The notes beneath the pieces were generated by a model, which was not told where the DNA came from, ran no database searches, and worked only from the letters and a program-made list of their open reading frames with translations. Made by a program: the position numbers and the translations under genes. DNA of 20,104 nt, from the NCBI GenBank assembly GCA_946630645.1, contig CAMOZD010000001.1, positions 1 to 20,104 on the forward strand. Direction: 5' to 3'. This document shows, piece by piece, positions 6,423-13,873 of this stretch; the stretch's first letter is position 1, and each line of letters starts with the position of its first letter. The stretch comes from an uncultured Lachnospiraceae bacterium. GTDB lineage: Bacteria; Bacillota; Clostridia; Lachnospirales; Lachnospiraceae.

Positions 6423-7123
6423 TATTTATTCTCCTCCTCTAATTCTTTCTGAGCTTTAACAATTGCTTCTGCCATTTCACGTACACGCTCTGCCGGTGAA
6501 GGTGCATTAAGGATACCGGATGTAGCGCCAGTTCCGTCAGCGCCAAGTTTTACTACATTGTAGCAGTCATGGGCTGTGCTTACGCCGGAAGCGATCATAA
6601 CCAGAACGTCCGGGTTAACCTCGTGAAGGGCCTTAACGGTTTCTGTGGTGTAGGAATCTTCTGCCACCTGGCCGGTTCCGATCAGGTCAGTGGGCTCAGC
6701 CAGAACAATGTCAGCGCCCATGCAGGCAACAGCCTTGGCTTCTACTGTACTGTCTGCACATACAACGGTGATCATGTCAAGCTCCTGGGCTCTCTTGATG
6801 CAGGCATAAAGGTCTGCAACAGTCTTCTGGTTCTCAGCATGATTCAGGAATACAGCGCCAGCGCCAGCTTCCTTTAAGGATTCCGGTAATACATGGCCCA
6901 TGCCACGTCCGGGAACCAGTGGATCAAGGGACTGGGCACATACGATAATATTCTCAGTATTCTCTTTGATCAGTCGGATATCAGCGTAAGGACAAGTGAA
7001 ATACATAGAAAGACCGGTGTCAGCAGCAACCTTGTCAGCGGCTTTAGCCAGCTCAAGGCTCTTTTCTCCATATAAATAGGATTTCGGATTTACGATTAAA
7101 AAAGGACTCTTTGCTTTTGCCAT
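6422..7123 (-). CDS. Archaeal-type triose-phosphate-isomerase-like enzyme
   Basis: A 233-residue TIM-barrel isomerase resembling the short archaeal-type TIM rather than the ~250-residue bacterial type. The three catalytic residues are present: Lys14 (VNPKSY), His95 (LNHAEN) and Glu143 (LAEPTDLIGTG). The phosphate-binding end reads MIASGVSTAHD...GADGTGATSGIL. It may interconvert triose phosphates or, like EryH of Brucella, tetrulose phosphates. The start is the ATG at 7123, preceded by GAGAGG; an upstream ATG at 7189 would add 22 unrelated residues and has no ribosome site. It is the first gene of a three-gene operon. A second TIM paralogue in a polyol locus suggests a pathway-specific substrate; the sequence cannot say which. 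Confidence 0.85.
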   Translation of the reverse strand: MAKAKSPFLIVNPKSYLYGEKSLELAKAADKVAADTGLSMYFTCPYADIRLIKENTENIIVCAQSLDPLVPGRGMGHVLPESLKEAGAGAVFLNHAENQKTVADLYACIKRAQELDMITVVCADSTVEAKAVACMGADIVLAEPTDLIGTGQVAEDSYTTETVKALHEVNPDVLVMIASGVSTAHDCYNVVKLGADGTGATSGILNAPSPAERVREMAEAIVKAQKELEEENK

Positions 7124-7227
7124 TACTCTTTCCTCTCTTTCCCCTAAGAAGGCAATGTTGAAATCTGTTAACGATTGTAATAGGAACAAATGTGCTTAAA
7201 AAATATCTAGGTGCCTCTTGCCTACAT

Positions 7228-7254
7228 ATTATACCTTGATCAGATAAATGTCAA
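7228..7254 (-). promoter_or_regulatory. Promoter of the TIM-like operon
   Basis: On the - strand TTGACA (7254-7249) and TATAAT (7233-7228) are both consensus, with a 15-nt spacer (17 if TAATAT is the -10 box). Upstream at 7274-7284, TTTAGAACAAA resembles one arm of the SorC-type palindrome found at 11071 and 14179. CTTGA/TCAAG arms also overlap the promoter and may form an operator. Confidence 0.6.
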
Positions 7255-7469
7255 GGATTATTTTAACAGAAGTTTTAGAACAAATGATTACATAATTTTG
7301 GCATTTTAGCGTTTTGCTGAAATCAGTGCTATTTTGGGCCTAAAATAGCTGCGATTAGCAATAATTATCCTCTTATGTTGACAAAAAGCCATATATTCTT
7401 TTATATAGTAAAAGAAAAATATTTTTCTCAAATATATCTGAGAAAGAGAATATATTAAGGTTTTCAGTA

Positions 7470-7653
7470 TAAAGAAATATAATACGGTGACTAAAATAGG
7501 GAGAACTGTAATAGAAAGAATTGTAATAGTAAGAGCTATAACAGGGACGGATATAATTAGGAAAAAGTTAAAATAGGAAGAACTATCTTAGGAAAGATCT
7601 TAATAAGAAGAATTATAATATGAGGAAATAACTGATATGAAGAAATTATCTTA
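7470..7653. repeat. Degenerate 15-bp tandem repeats, about 12 units
   Basis: Consecutive units of 14-17 bp follow a consensus near GGAAGAAYTRTAATA. Examples are GGGAGAACTGTAATA (7499-7513), GAAAGAATTGTAATA (7514-7528), GGAAGAACTATCTTA (7576-7590) and AGAAGAATTATAATA (7606-7620). There are no spacers. The array stops at the point where homology to a glycerophosphodiesterase begins. With the promoter region, it fills the gene-free stretch 7124-7650. Function unknown. Confidence 0.65.
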
Positions 7654-8115
7654 TTAAAGGATTTCCTGATGATCTGCCGGGACAGCGGTATGGTGCCCAT
7701 GATGGAACTGAAGGATAACTGGAACCGGAAAGAAGCTCTGGCGGATGACTATCTTGAGGATATTTTGGGCCAGGTTACAGAGGTTATGGAAGGAAGGCCG
7801 GTAATCTTTGTGTCCTTTAATCTCAGATCCCTGAGAGCCCTGCAGAGGCTTGTCCGGAGAAGGGGTTTGGTTCAGGTTTCTTTCTTCCATATTATGCATG
7901 AGATTGATCTTGTCCATCTGGCCTGGTATAGGAAGCATGGGATTCATATTTCTTTCCAGGGTAAGAATAATAAACTGGCCACAATCCGCAAGGCGAAAAA
8001 AGCCGGAGTCAGGCTGGTAGTCTGGGTTGTGGATGATCCGGACCAGGCCAGGCTCTATATCAGGGAGAAGGTGGACTGGATCGCCTCCAACGGGAAGCTT
8101 TCTGTTCCGGACTGA
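7651..8115 (+). pseudogene. Glycerophosphodiesterase fragment, N-terminus missing
   Basis: The frame matches the C-terminal half of a GDPD-family phosphodiesterase: LLKDFLMICRDSGMVPMMELKDNW, then VIFVSFNLRSLRALQRL, HGIHISFQGKNNK, GVRLVVWVVDDPDQARLY and DWIASNGK. The first ~100 residues of the family, with the HRG, ExD and HD catalytic motifs, are absent. Their place is taken by the repeat array. Homology extends upstream of the ATG at 7669 and there is no ribosome site, so this is a 5'-truncated remnant. An intact secreted GDPD is encoded at 16041; the two are not close copies. The stop abuts the next gene fragment. Confidence 0.75.
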
Positions 8116-8303
8116 TCCAGGATTGTATCGGCAGGGGCAAGACAGCTAAGGAGGGCGGAAGTATCTACGATATGGTGACCGGCCCTGAGACGGGAGTTGT
8201 CAATGCGGCTAACAGCCTGGCGGCCCTTGAGGAGATTCTTTTTAATAAGAAGCTGATCACTCCGGAAGAGTTGAAGAAGGCCCTGGACAGCAACTTTGAA
8301 GGC
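8112..8303 (+). pseudogene. Glycyl radical enzyme fragment
   Basis: In-frame translation gives LIQDCIGRGKTAKEGG, SIYDMVTGPETGVVNAANSLAAL and NKKLITPEELKKAL. This matches an internal part of pyruvate-formate-lyase-like glycyl radical enzymes (the glycerol dehydratase/choline lyase side of the family), where the typical text is KGKTAKEGGxxYD...ADSLAA. Only about 60 of roughly 800 residues remain. Neither the catalytic Cys nor the glycyl loop is here. It begins within a few bases of the GDPD stop and runs without interruption into an epimerase fragment, so it is a deletion scar and not a gene. Confidence 0.75.
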
Positions 8304-8579
8304 CAGACCTTTGAGACCTCCTGTTTCCGGAAGCTTGAGCTGTTGCAGACGGTGATGGAGGATATGGGCATCAGCCTGCCGGTTCTGGTAGATGGCGGCG
8401 TCAATCTCAGGAATGCCGGCCGGCTTGCCAGCTGCGGCGCAACCTGTGCTGTCGCAGGTACTGCCGTCTTTGGCCAGGAGGATATAGGATCGGCCGTGAA
8501 AGCCTTCCGGGAGATCGGCCCTGTAGAGGATATGATCTCAGAAGAAATGTCATCCATAGAAATTGAGAAGGTTGGCTAA
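8295..8579 (+). pseudogene. Ribulose-phosphate 3-epimerase C-terminal fragment
   Basis: The frame continues from the glycyl radical fragment into GQTFETSCFRKLELLQ, LPVLVDGGVNLRNAGRL, GATCAVAGTAVFG and IGSAVKAFREI. These are the last ~95 residues of a ribulose-phosphate 3-epimerase-like barrel, including the DGG(V/I)N phosphate loop and the VAGxAVF strand. The first half of the barrel, with its metal-binding His and Asp residues, is missing. The join falls at NFEG|QTFE, where both families have a Phe-Gly motif, which suggests recombination at a short shared sequence. An ATG at 8172 could initiate a 135-residue chimera, but no ribosome site was seen. Confidence 0.75.
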
Positions 8580-8590
8580 GCTGGTTTTTA

Positions 8591-8696
8591 CAGAAATATA
8601 AAATACAGGAATACCGGCATATAAGAATATAAGTATAAAAACTTGTAACGTATAAAACCATATAAATATAAAAGAATAACAAGATAGGAAAAGATA
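8591..8696. repeat. Degenerate 16-bp tandem repeats, about 6-7 units
   Basis: Units of 15-17 bp all end in ATA: CAGAAATATAAAATA (8591), CAGGAATACCGGCATA (8606), TAAGAATATAAGTATA (8622), AAACCATATAAATATA (8655) and AAAGAATAACAAGATA (8671). They resemble the array at 7470-7653 and lie on the other side of the fragment block. They fill part of the gene-free stretch 8580-8881. Confidence 0.45.
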
Positions 8697-8723
8697 TCGG
8701 ATTAACTGGTCTGGTATCTTTTT
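8689..8723 (+). terminator. Weak terminator after the fragment block
   Basis: AAAAGATA (8689-8696) pairs with TATCTTTT (8715-8722), with T residues at 8719-8723. The stem is all A/T-rich. It may be the old terminator of the epimerase gene. Confidence 0.4.
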
Positions 8724-8765
8724 CTTGTTATTATGACATTTTATAGGCACGTATGTAATTATAAC

Positions 8766-8794
8766 TTGCAATCTATTCAAACTTATGTTATTGT
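8766..8794 (+). promoter_or_regulatory. Probable promoter of the first SorC gene
   Basis: TTGCAA, a 17-nt spacer, then TATTGT. This gives a leader of about 80 nt. Only partial matches to consensus. Confidence 0.35.
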
Positions 8795-8881
8795 TTCCTT
8801 AAATAATGACAGAAGAAGCGGCTTTTGATTTAGGAACCAGCTGACCATGTCCTAAAAGAGTATATAAAGAAGGTTGAAAAA

Positions 8882-9817
8882 ATGCGTGTAGTTCCAGAAG
8901 ATGTAAATATAAGAAGAATTACCCTTGCTGCAGAGATGTACTATATCTACGATATGTCGCAGAAGGAGATTGCGGACAGGCTGGGAGTATCAAGACCCTG
9001 GGTTTCCAAGCTGTTGAAGCGGGCCAAGGAGATGGATATTGTCAGGATAGAGATCAATTCTCCCCTGGTGGGGACCCCGGAGATGGAGAAGAAGATTAAG
9101 GAGAGATACCGGATTGATTATGTCTCTGTAATCCCCTCCATGGTCAACGGGGATTATACCAATATCAGCATGGCAGCGGCCAACTATCTGGTTTCCCATA
9201 TCCAGCCTAAGGATACCATCGGGATCAGCTGGGGCATGTCCATTGCCAGAATGATTGACCATGTGGTGGATATGCAGCTGCCCGATACCACCATAGTACC
9301 GGTCGTCGGCGGAGCCGGATCGGATGCGGAGTGTTTAAGTAATGTGAATGCCAACCGGCTTTCCAATATTCTTGGAAGTAAATGCAGGCTTCTCCATGCC
9401 AATGCCTACTGTGCAGCCCAGAATGAATACCAGGTTATGATTTCCAATCCCATGACCAGGGAGATTCTTGATCTGGGAGAGCATTCTGACATTGCCCTGG
9501 TGGGTATCGGAGACCTGGACCATTCCCGGATTCTTGATTATGACTATCTGACACCGGAGGACCGGGCGATGATCCGGGCCAGTGATGTGGTGGGAGATAT
9601 TGCCTTTCGTTTTGTGGATAAGGGGGGAGAAGTGGCGGATATTGATTTTAACCACCGGGTGGTGGCCTGTGATCTGACCAAGCTGAGGAAGAATGCCAGG
9701 GAGGTTATTGCCATTGCCTATGGAACGGAAAAGGCCGAAGTGATTAAAGCTGTATTAAAGGGAGGGCTGCTGACAACCCTTTTCACAGATTATGATACGG
9801 CCCAGTTGTTGATTTAG
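8882..9817 (+). CDS. SorC/DeoR-type sugar-binding regulator (first)
   Basis: A 311-residue cytosolic regulator. The N-terminal winged HTH (about 12-55) carries MSQKEIADRLGVSRPWVSKLLKRA. From about residue 65 to the end is a SorC sugar-binding domain related to GlcN6P isomerase folds, with GISWGMSIARM, PVVGGAGSDA, VGIGD, VVGDIAFRFVDKGG, AIAYGTEKAEVIKAVLKGG. Such proteins bind a phosphorylated sugar or polyol and switch a nearby catabolic operon on or off. The GDIAFRFVDKGG phosphate-effector motif is intact. The upstream ribosome site (AGAAGG) is about 10 nt away. It lies 93 nt before a second SorC gene that has its own promoter. The effector is probably an intermediate of the adjacent polyol pathway, which is inference. 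Confidence 0.9.
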   Translation: MRVVPEDVNIRRITLAAEMYYIYDMSQKEIADRLGVSRPWVSKLLKRAKEMDIVRIEINSPLVGTPEMEKKIKERYRIDYVSVIPSMVNGDYTNISMAAANYLVSHIQPKDTIGISWGMSIARMIDHVVDMQLPDTTIVPVVGGAGSDAECLSNVNANRLSNILGSKCRLLHANAYCAAQNEYQVMISNPMTREILDLGEHSDIALVGIGDLDHSRILDYDYLTPEDRAMIRASDVVGDIAFRFVDKGGEVADIDFNHRVVACDLTKLRKNAREVIAIAYGTEKAEVIKAVLKGGLLTTLFTDYDTAQLLI

Positions 9818-9852
9818 AGAGCGTAGTCATTGGAGAGAAGGAACGGTTTTGG

Positions 9853-9881
9853 TTGCCTTTCTGTTACTGGCAGGATATAAT
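9853..9881 (+). promoter_or_regulatory. Promoter of the second SorC gene
   Basis: TTGCCT (9853-9858), exactly 17 nt, then consensus TATAAT (9876-9881). Transcription would begin near 9888. That is at the ATG of 9890 and so supports the downstream start at 9911. Confidence 0.65.
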
Positions 9882-9910
9882 AGGAGCAAATGTTCAGGGG
9901 GATTGGCGAA

Positions 9911-10885
9911 ATGAAAAAAATAGTGGATGATGACAGATTAATATATAAGGTATGTTGCCTGTATTATGAAGATGGTATGAACCAGAAGGAGATTGGGGAT
10001 TATCTCGGGGTATCCCGGTCTTCGGTGCTGCGGATGCTTCAGAATGGAAAGGACAGGGGAATTGTTACCATAGAGATCCATAACCCTGCTTCCTTTAATT
10101 ATGGGGAACTGGAGAAAAAACTGGAGAATATGTACGGCTTCAAGGATGTAGTCATAGTAGAGGAGAGTGTCCTCGACACCAAGAGCGAGGTGGCTTCCTA
10201 TATCTTTGGCCAGGCGGCCGACTACCTTTACGGCCTGCTTCGGGAAGGCTACCGGGTCGGCGTTACCATGGGCCACACGCTCAATAATGTGCTCCAGACC
10301 AACAAGAACTTTGAGAAGTTCCATAATCTCTTATGTGTACCAATTGTAGGAGGAATCAGCCAGGGCGCCAGCGATGGTATGGATGTCCAGGGTAATGAGA
10401 TTGCCAGGAAGTTTACCGATAAATTCGGAGGGAAATATATTCAGTTCCTGTCACCGGCCATGTTCTCAGATAAGAGAATCCTGGATACTTTTCTCCAGGA
10501 AAAGGCAGTCAACTTTATCTTTGATGAATTTAAGAAGATTGATGTGGCTGTGGTGGGTATCGGTGTTCCCAAGGGAGATGACCATACCCTGATCAAGGCC
10601 GGTTATGCCAGCTCCCAGGAGTTGAAGGCCCTGGCCGCCGAGGGAGCGGTGGGGGATATTACCCTGCAGTTTTTTGACAAAAACGGATGCACAGATAGTT
10701 TCCGCCACTTTAATGAAAGGGTTGCGGCCATATCCATGGATGTCTTCAAGGAGATTCCACTAAGGATTGCCATTGCCAGCAGTGCCAAGAAGGCAGAGGC
10801 TGTAAAAGGAGCCGTGAAGGGCGGATTGATTAATATTTTGATTACTAATGTGGAATGTGCTAAAAAGTTAATATCTGACGTTTAA
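9911..10885 (+). CDS. SorC/DeoR-type sugar-binding regulator (second)
   Basis: A 324-residue SorC regulator, clearly a paralogue of but divergent from the one upstream. HTH at about 8-50 (MNQKEIGDYLGVSRSSVLRML), then the sugar-binding domain with GVTMGHTLNN, VPIVGGISQGASDG, VVGIGVPKGDD, AVGDITLQFFDKNG and IASSAKKAEAVKGAVKGGL. The start is placed at 9911, with AGGGGGA 8 nt upstream; the alternative at 9890 coincides with the expected transcription start and its AGGAG is only 3 nt away. It ends 271 nt before gutM, so it is the better candidate for the regulator acting at the TTGTTCAGAACAA sites. Whether it activates or represses is not visible. Confidence 0.88.
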   Translation: MKKIVDDDRLIYKVCCLYYEDGMNQKEIGDYLGVSRSSVLRMLQNGKDRGIVTIEIHNPASFNYGELEKKLENMYGFKDVVIVEESVLDTKSEVASYIFGQAADYLYGLLREGYRVGVTMGHTLNNVLQTNKNFEKFHNLLCVPIVGGISQGASDGMDVQGNEIARKFTDKFGGKYIQFLSPAMFSDKRILDTFLQEKAVNFIFDEFKKIDVAVVGIGVPKGDDHTLIKAGYASSQELKALAAEGAVGDITLQFFDKNGCTDSFRHFNERVAAISMDVFKEIPLRIAIASSAKKAEAVKGAVKGGLINILITNVECAKKLISDV

Positions 10886-11070
10886 TATATAAAATTGTAT
10901 ATATTGAGAATTGTTACAACAAATGTATTAAATAACTGAAAATAGAACCTATTTTAACACTTGTCAAATTAATGAATAATAATATGTAGACAAATGCCAA
11001 CATACAAAAGGTTAAATTATTAACTAAGACAAAAGTTTAGATTCATGACAAAATAAACATTATTTAAACA

Positions 11071-11085
11071 ATTGTTCAGAACAAT
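11071..11085. promoter_or_regulatory. Perfect palindromic operator upstream of gutM
   Basis: ATTGTTCAGAACAAT is a perfect 7-1-7 palindrome. Its centre lies 12 nt upstream of the -35 box at 11090. The same core at the same distance precedes the gene at 14299. A degenerate relative, TTGTTACAACAA, occurs at 10911-10922. Probable SorC-family binding site (inference). Confidence 0.65.
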
Positions 11086-11089
11086 ATAC

Positions 11090-11118
11090 TTGATATGATT
11101 ATAAAAATATAATATAAT
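11090..11118 (+). promoter_or_regulatory. Promoter of the gutM-PTS operon
   Basis: TTGATA (11090-11095), a 17-nt spacer and TATAAT (11113-11118). The leader is about 30 nt. Confidence 0.75.
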
Positions 11119-11156
11119 TACGAAAAGCAAACGAATATCTTAAGGAGAAGACAAAA

Positions 11157-11618
11157 ATGAAGATTTCGGGACTTTCAATTTTGCTGCTTATCCTTTTTGC
11201 ACTGCTGGTTATGCAGTCAGTTGGAGGCTATCTGCAGATCCAGGACTACAGAAAGGCAGTGAGGAGGATGCATAAGCTTGGCAATGTAGGCCTGGGTCAG
11301 AGGCGGGGACGTTTTCTGAATGGTCATGTAGCCATCATAGCATGTGATAATGAAGGAATTATTACAGGAGCGGAAGTTATGGATGGAATTGGCGTGTGGG
11401 CAAGATTTCATCCTGTAGATACATTTCTTGATAAGAAGCTGGTTGGAAGCAGCATTTATGATTTTCTTGATCTGACAGAAGAGTTTGACGAGAAAAAATT
11501 TAAAAAGTACCGGGGTTATGTCCGGGCACTTGAAGCCCTTGAGGCCAGACTGACCGGCAAGGAGCTGACCAGGGAACAGGAAAAGTATATGGAGAAAAGA
11601 AACAAAGGCAAGCGGTAA
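11157..11618 (+). CDS. gutM: GutM-like glucitol operon activator
   Basis: A 153-residue protein of the GutM family, somewhat longer than the ~119-residue E. coli GutM. An N-terminal membrane helix (about 5-25) is followed by YRKAVRRMHKLGNVGLGQRRG, then HVAIIACDNEGIITGAEVMDG and a conserved WARFHPVD block. A charged, helical C-terminal tail (about 105-153) is extra compared with the E. coli protein. GutM is known as an auxiliary activator of the glucitol PTS operon, although it lacks a classical HTH and looks membrane-anchored. It is first in the PTS operon, with AAGGAG about 9 nt before the ATG, directly downstream of the promoter and palindrome. Confidence 0.85.
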   Translation: MKISGLSILLLILFALLVMQSVGGYLQIQDYRKAVRRMHKLGNVGLGQRRGRFLNGHVAIIACDNEGIITGAEVMDGIGVWARFHPVDTFLDKKLVGSSIYDFLDLTEEFDEKKFKKYRGYVRALEALEARLTGKELTREQEKYMEKRNKGKR

Positions 11619-11703
11619 GCGCATACAATTAAGAACTAACAACATCATCAATACACCTGCTGAACTAAGACGAAGTCTTAATTTACTTCACGGTATAAAA
11701 GTC

Positions 11704-11745
11704 TTTAAGACCGGGACAGATTGGGCCCTGATGTCCGGCTTTAAA
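11704..11745 (+). promoter_or_regulatory. Intercistronic hairpin between gutM and the EIIC gene
   Basis: TTTAAGACCGGGACA (11704-11718) pairs with TGTCCGGCTTTAAA (11732-11745), about 13-14 pairs with one bulge and one mismatch. No T tract follows. It probably protects or processes the PTS part of the transcript and so allows different levels of GutM and the transporter. Confidence 0.45.
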
Positions 11746-11813
11746 TGACGTTTTATATATGTTTCATATGAATAAGCAAATAGTAATTTGCAGAAGTTTT
11801 TAGGAGGGTACGT

Positions 11814-12338
11814 ATGGAATTCATTTCAAAAGCAGCTGAAGCCTTTATCAGTCTGTTTGTCGCTGGTGGTGAGACCTTTTCCGGTTGGGTAACAGGAATC
11901 ATCCCCCAGGTTGTCTGCCTTATGGTATTTGTTAACTCGATCATCAAGCTTATCGGAACTGAGAAGGTTGAGAATTTTGCAAAGGGGATCACAAAGTACG
12001 CTGTACTTCGTTACACTCTTCTTCCCATCCTTGGAGTCTTCTTCCTGGCTAACCCGATGTGTTATACATTCGGACGTTTCGTAGATGAGAAGTACAAACC
12101 GGCATATTACGATGCCTGTGTAAGTTTTGTACATCCCATCACAGGTCTCTTCCCCCATGCCAATGCCGGTGAGCTCTTTGTATGGCTCGGTATTGCAGAG
12201 GGAGTCCAGAAGGCAGGATTCTCCACAGGTGGTCTTGCAGTTCGTTACTTTATCGCTGGTGTTATCGTAATCCTTATCCGTGGTCTTCTGACTGAGAGGA
12301 TTTACGCAATGCTGACTCGCGACAACGCATCTAAATAA
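11814..12338 (+). CDS. srlA: PTS glucitol/sorbitol-family EIIC component
   Basis: A 174-residue membrane protein of the SrlA/GutA family. Conserved text includes MEFISKAAEAFISLFVAGGETF, GWVTGIIPQVVCLMVFVNSIIKLIG, YTLLPILGVFFLANPMCYTFGRF and PITGLFPHANAGELFVWLGIAEG. Several membrane helices fill the length. It forms, with the downstream EIIBC subunit, the channel that brings in the polyol during phosphorylation. AGGAGGG precedes the start; the stop is 15 nt before the next gene. Codon use is biased to a small set (many GTT, CTT, GGT), as in highly expressed genes, unlike the SorC genes. The family name says glucitol, but the true polyol is not fixed by sequence. Confidence 0.93.
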   Translation: MEFISKAAEAFISLFVAGGETFSGWVTGIIPQVVCLMVFVNSIIKLIGTEKVENFAKGITKYAVLRYTLLPILGVFFLANPMCYTFGRFVDEKYKPAYYDACVSFVHPITGLFPHANAGELFVWLGIAEGVQKAGFSTGGLAVRYFIAGVIVILIRGLLTERIYAMLTRDNASK

Positions 12339-12353
12339 GAGGAGGGCCCCGAT

Positions 12354-13367
12354 ATGTATAAGACAATTAAAATCAGTAGAGGTAATACTGGCTGGGGTGG
12401 CCCGTTAGTAATAACACCCACAGACAAATGTCATACTGTATTAAGTGTAACAGGCGGCGGAATTGATCCTGTTTCCCAGAAGATCGCTGAGCTTTCCGGC
12501 GCAGAGGCAGTTGACGGATGGAAGACATCCCTGCCTGATGATGAAGTAATGGTTGCAGTTGTTGACTGTGGCGGTACTGCAAGATGTGGTGTTTATCCTA
12601 AGAAGGGTATCTACACCGTAAACCTTACACCCGTTGGACAGTCCGGACCTCTTGCCCAGTTTATCACAGAAGACATCTATGTATCTGACGTAAAGCCAGA
12701 GTGCATCGAGGTTCTCGGTGAGGCCGGCGAGTACATCGCACCTGAGAAGGCTGTAGCTCCTGCAGGCGCAGCTGCCGACAAGGGACCGAAGTCCAAGGCT
12801 CAGGCCAAGGAAGAGATCGCAGCAGCTAATGAAGGCAAGAAAGCAAACATCGTTACCAGAATCGGTAAGGGCGTTGGTTATGTTGTAGGTCAGTTCTTCC
12901 AGGCTGGTCGTGATACCATCGATATGGTTATCAAGAACATCCTTCCATTCATGGCCTTCACATCCACAATCCTTGGTATCATCAGTGCCAGTGGTCTTGG
13001 TAATATTATTGCTAACACCATCGCCCCGATCTGTTCTACTCTTCCGGGTATGTTAGTAATCAGTTTTATCTGTTCCTTACCGTTCCTGTCACCGATCCTC
13101 GGCCCTGGTGCTGTTATCGCCCAGGTAGTAGGAACTCTTCTTGGTGCACAGTTTGCAACAGGTGCTATCCCGGCACAGTATGCTCTTCCGGCTCTGTTCG
13201 CTATTGACGGACAGGTTGGTGGCGACTTCGTACCGGTAGGCTTATCCCTTGGAGAAGCTGAGCCCGAGACAATCGAGTATGGTGTACCTGCAGTTCTGTT
13301 CTCCAGACTTGTCACAGGTCCTTTATCCGTTCTTATTGCATGGGTATTAAGTATCGGCTTATTCTAA
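12354..13367 (+). CDS. srlE: PTS glucitol/sorbitol-family EIIBC component
   Basis: A 337-residue SrlE/GutE-type protein. Residues 1-120 are the cytosolic EIIB domain (GNTGWGGPLVITP...VAVVDCGGTARCGVYPKKG). The phosphocysteine lies in that motif, Cys72 or Cys78, with Cys78 the better match to the E. coli active-site context. An Ala/Lys-rich linker (about 135-165) follows. The membrane EIIC part (about 175-337) includes PFMAFTSTILGIISASGLG, SFICSLPFLSPILGPGAVI and DGQVGGDFVPVGLSLGEAEPETIEYGVPAVLFSRL. It passes phosphate from EIIA to the incoming polyol. GAGGAGGG precedes the start. It is co-transcribed with EIIC and EIIA. Confidence 0.94.
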   Translation: MYKTIKISRGNTGWGGPLVITPTDKCHTVLSVTGGGIDPVSQKIAELSGAEAVDGWKTSLPDDEVMVAVVDCGGTARCGVYPKKGIYTVNLTPVGQSGPLAQFITEDIYVSDVKPECIEVLGEAGEYIAPEKAVAPAGAAADKGPKSKAQAKEEIAAANEGKKANIVTRIGKGVGYVVGQFFQAGRDTIDMVIKNILPFMAFTSTILGIISASGLGNIIANTIAPICSTLPGMLVISFICSLPFLSPILGPGAVIAQVVGTLLGAQFATGAIPAQYALPALFAIDGQVGGDFVPVGLSLGEAEPETIEYGVPAVLFSRLVTGPLSVLIAWVLSIGLF

Positions 13368-13445
13368 ATTATAAACGCATAGTACTAATATAAACGTATA
13401 GTACTGACTCGTCGGAATTGTCTGAAATAAAAGGTGGTAACTATT

Positions 13446-13820
13446 ATGAAATATTCATCAGAGATAACTGGATTTGGTCCTGAAGCTTTCGCTTTTCTTG
13501 ATCCGGGTCTTTCCGATTTGAATTTTGTGATTATATTCAATGAGGATGCTCCACCGGAACTGGCAGAGCTTGCAATTCTGCATACCAAGGCAGAGTTAAT
13601 TGCTGAGCCGGCAAAGGGAGATATCCTTATGATCGGTGAAAATGTCTTCACGATTACTGCAGTTGGATATGAAGCACCCCAGACCTTAAAAGAACTCGGT
13701 CATTGTACCCTGGCCTTTGGTGGTGGTGAAGAAGCGTTCCGTCCTGGATGCATCATGCTGGATGGACCGGTGCTTTCAAAGGACACTGTGAAAGTCGGAG
13801 ACAGGATTGAAATCTATTAA
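13446..13820 (+). CDS. srlB: PTS glucitol/sorbitol-family EIIA component
   Basis: A 124-residue cytosolic EIIA of the SrlB/GutB family. His46 in LAILHTKAEL aligns with the phosphorylated His of the E. coli protein (CFIHCHGEL). Further family text is FTITAVGYEAPQTLKELGHCTLAFGG and PVLSKDTVKVGDRIEIY. It takes phosphate from HPr and gives it to the EIIB Cys. The ATG at 13446 is used, with AAAGGTGG about 9 nt upstream; a GTG at 13434 is part of that ribosome site. It is the last gene of the PTS operon, 78 nt after EIIBC, and is followed by a very stable palindrome at 13839. Confidence 0.93.
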   Translation: MKYSSEITGFGPEAFAFLDPGLSDLNFVIIFNEDAPPELAELAILHTKAELIAEPAKGDILMIGENVFTITAVGYEAPQTLKELGHCTLAFGGGEEAFRPGCIMLDGPVLSKDTVKVGDRIEIY

Positions 13821-13838
13821 TTTATGAATTACTGCCTG

Positions 13839-13873
13839 ATCAGTGTACCGGCATGGCATGCCGGTACACTGAT
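13839..13873. repeat. Perfect 35-nt palindrome after the EIIA gene
   Basis: Arms ATCAGTGTACCGGCATG (13839-13855) and CATGCCGGTACACTGAT (13857-13873) are perfectly complementary around a single G. No T tract follows, so it is not a normal intrinsic terminator. It lies 18 nt past the PTS operon and probably caps the 3' end of its mRNA. The rest of 13874-14298 has no believable gene. An 8-bp stem (ACAACTGG/CCAGTTGT, 13948-13969) is the only other structure before the promoter at 14196. Confidence 0.8.

Noticed and set aside
7124..7189. N-terminal extension of the TIM-like protein
   Set aside because: The extra 22 residues do not fit the family, and a good ribosome site precedes the ATG at 7123.
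7470..7653. Possible CRISPR array
   Set aside because: Units follow each other directly without spacers, are too short and are degenerate. No cas genes are nearby. The same applies to 17103-17240.
8172..8579. A functional ribulose-phosphate epimerase
   Set aside because: Only the C-terminal half of the barrel is present, and the N-terminal part belongs to a different enzyme family.
9890..10885. Upstream ATG at 9890 for the second SorC gene
   Set aside because: The TATAAT at 9876-9881 would start transcription at about this base, and the nearest AGGAG is only 3 nt away; 9911 fits better.
11157..13820. Ordinary sorbitol utilisation operon
   Set aside because: No sorbitol-6-phosphate dehydrogenase of the SrlD type is present in the window, and the associated oxidoreductase is of the DRL/SAF type. 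This is not excluded if a dehydrogenase is encoded elsewhere.
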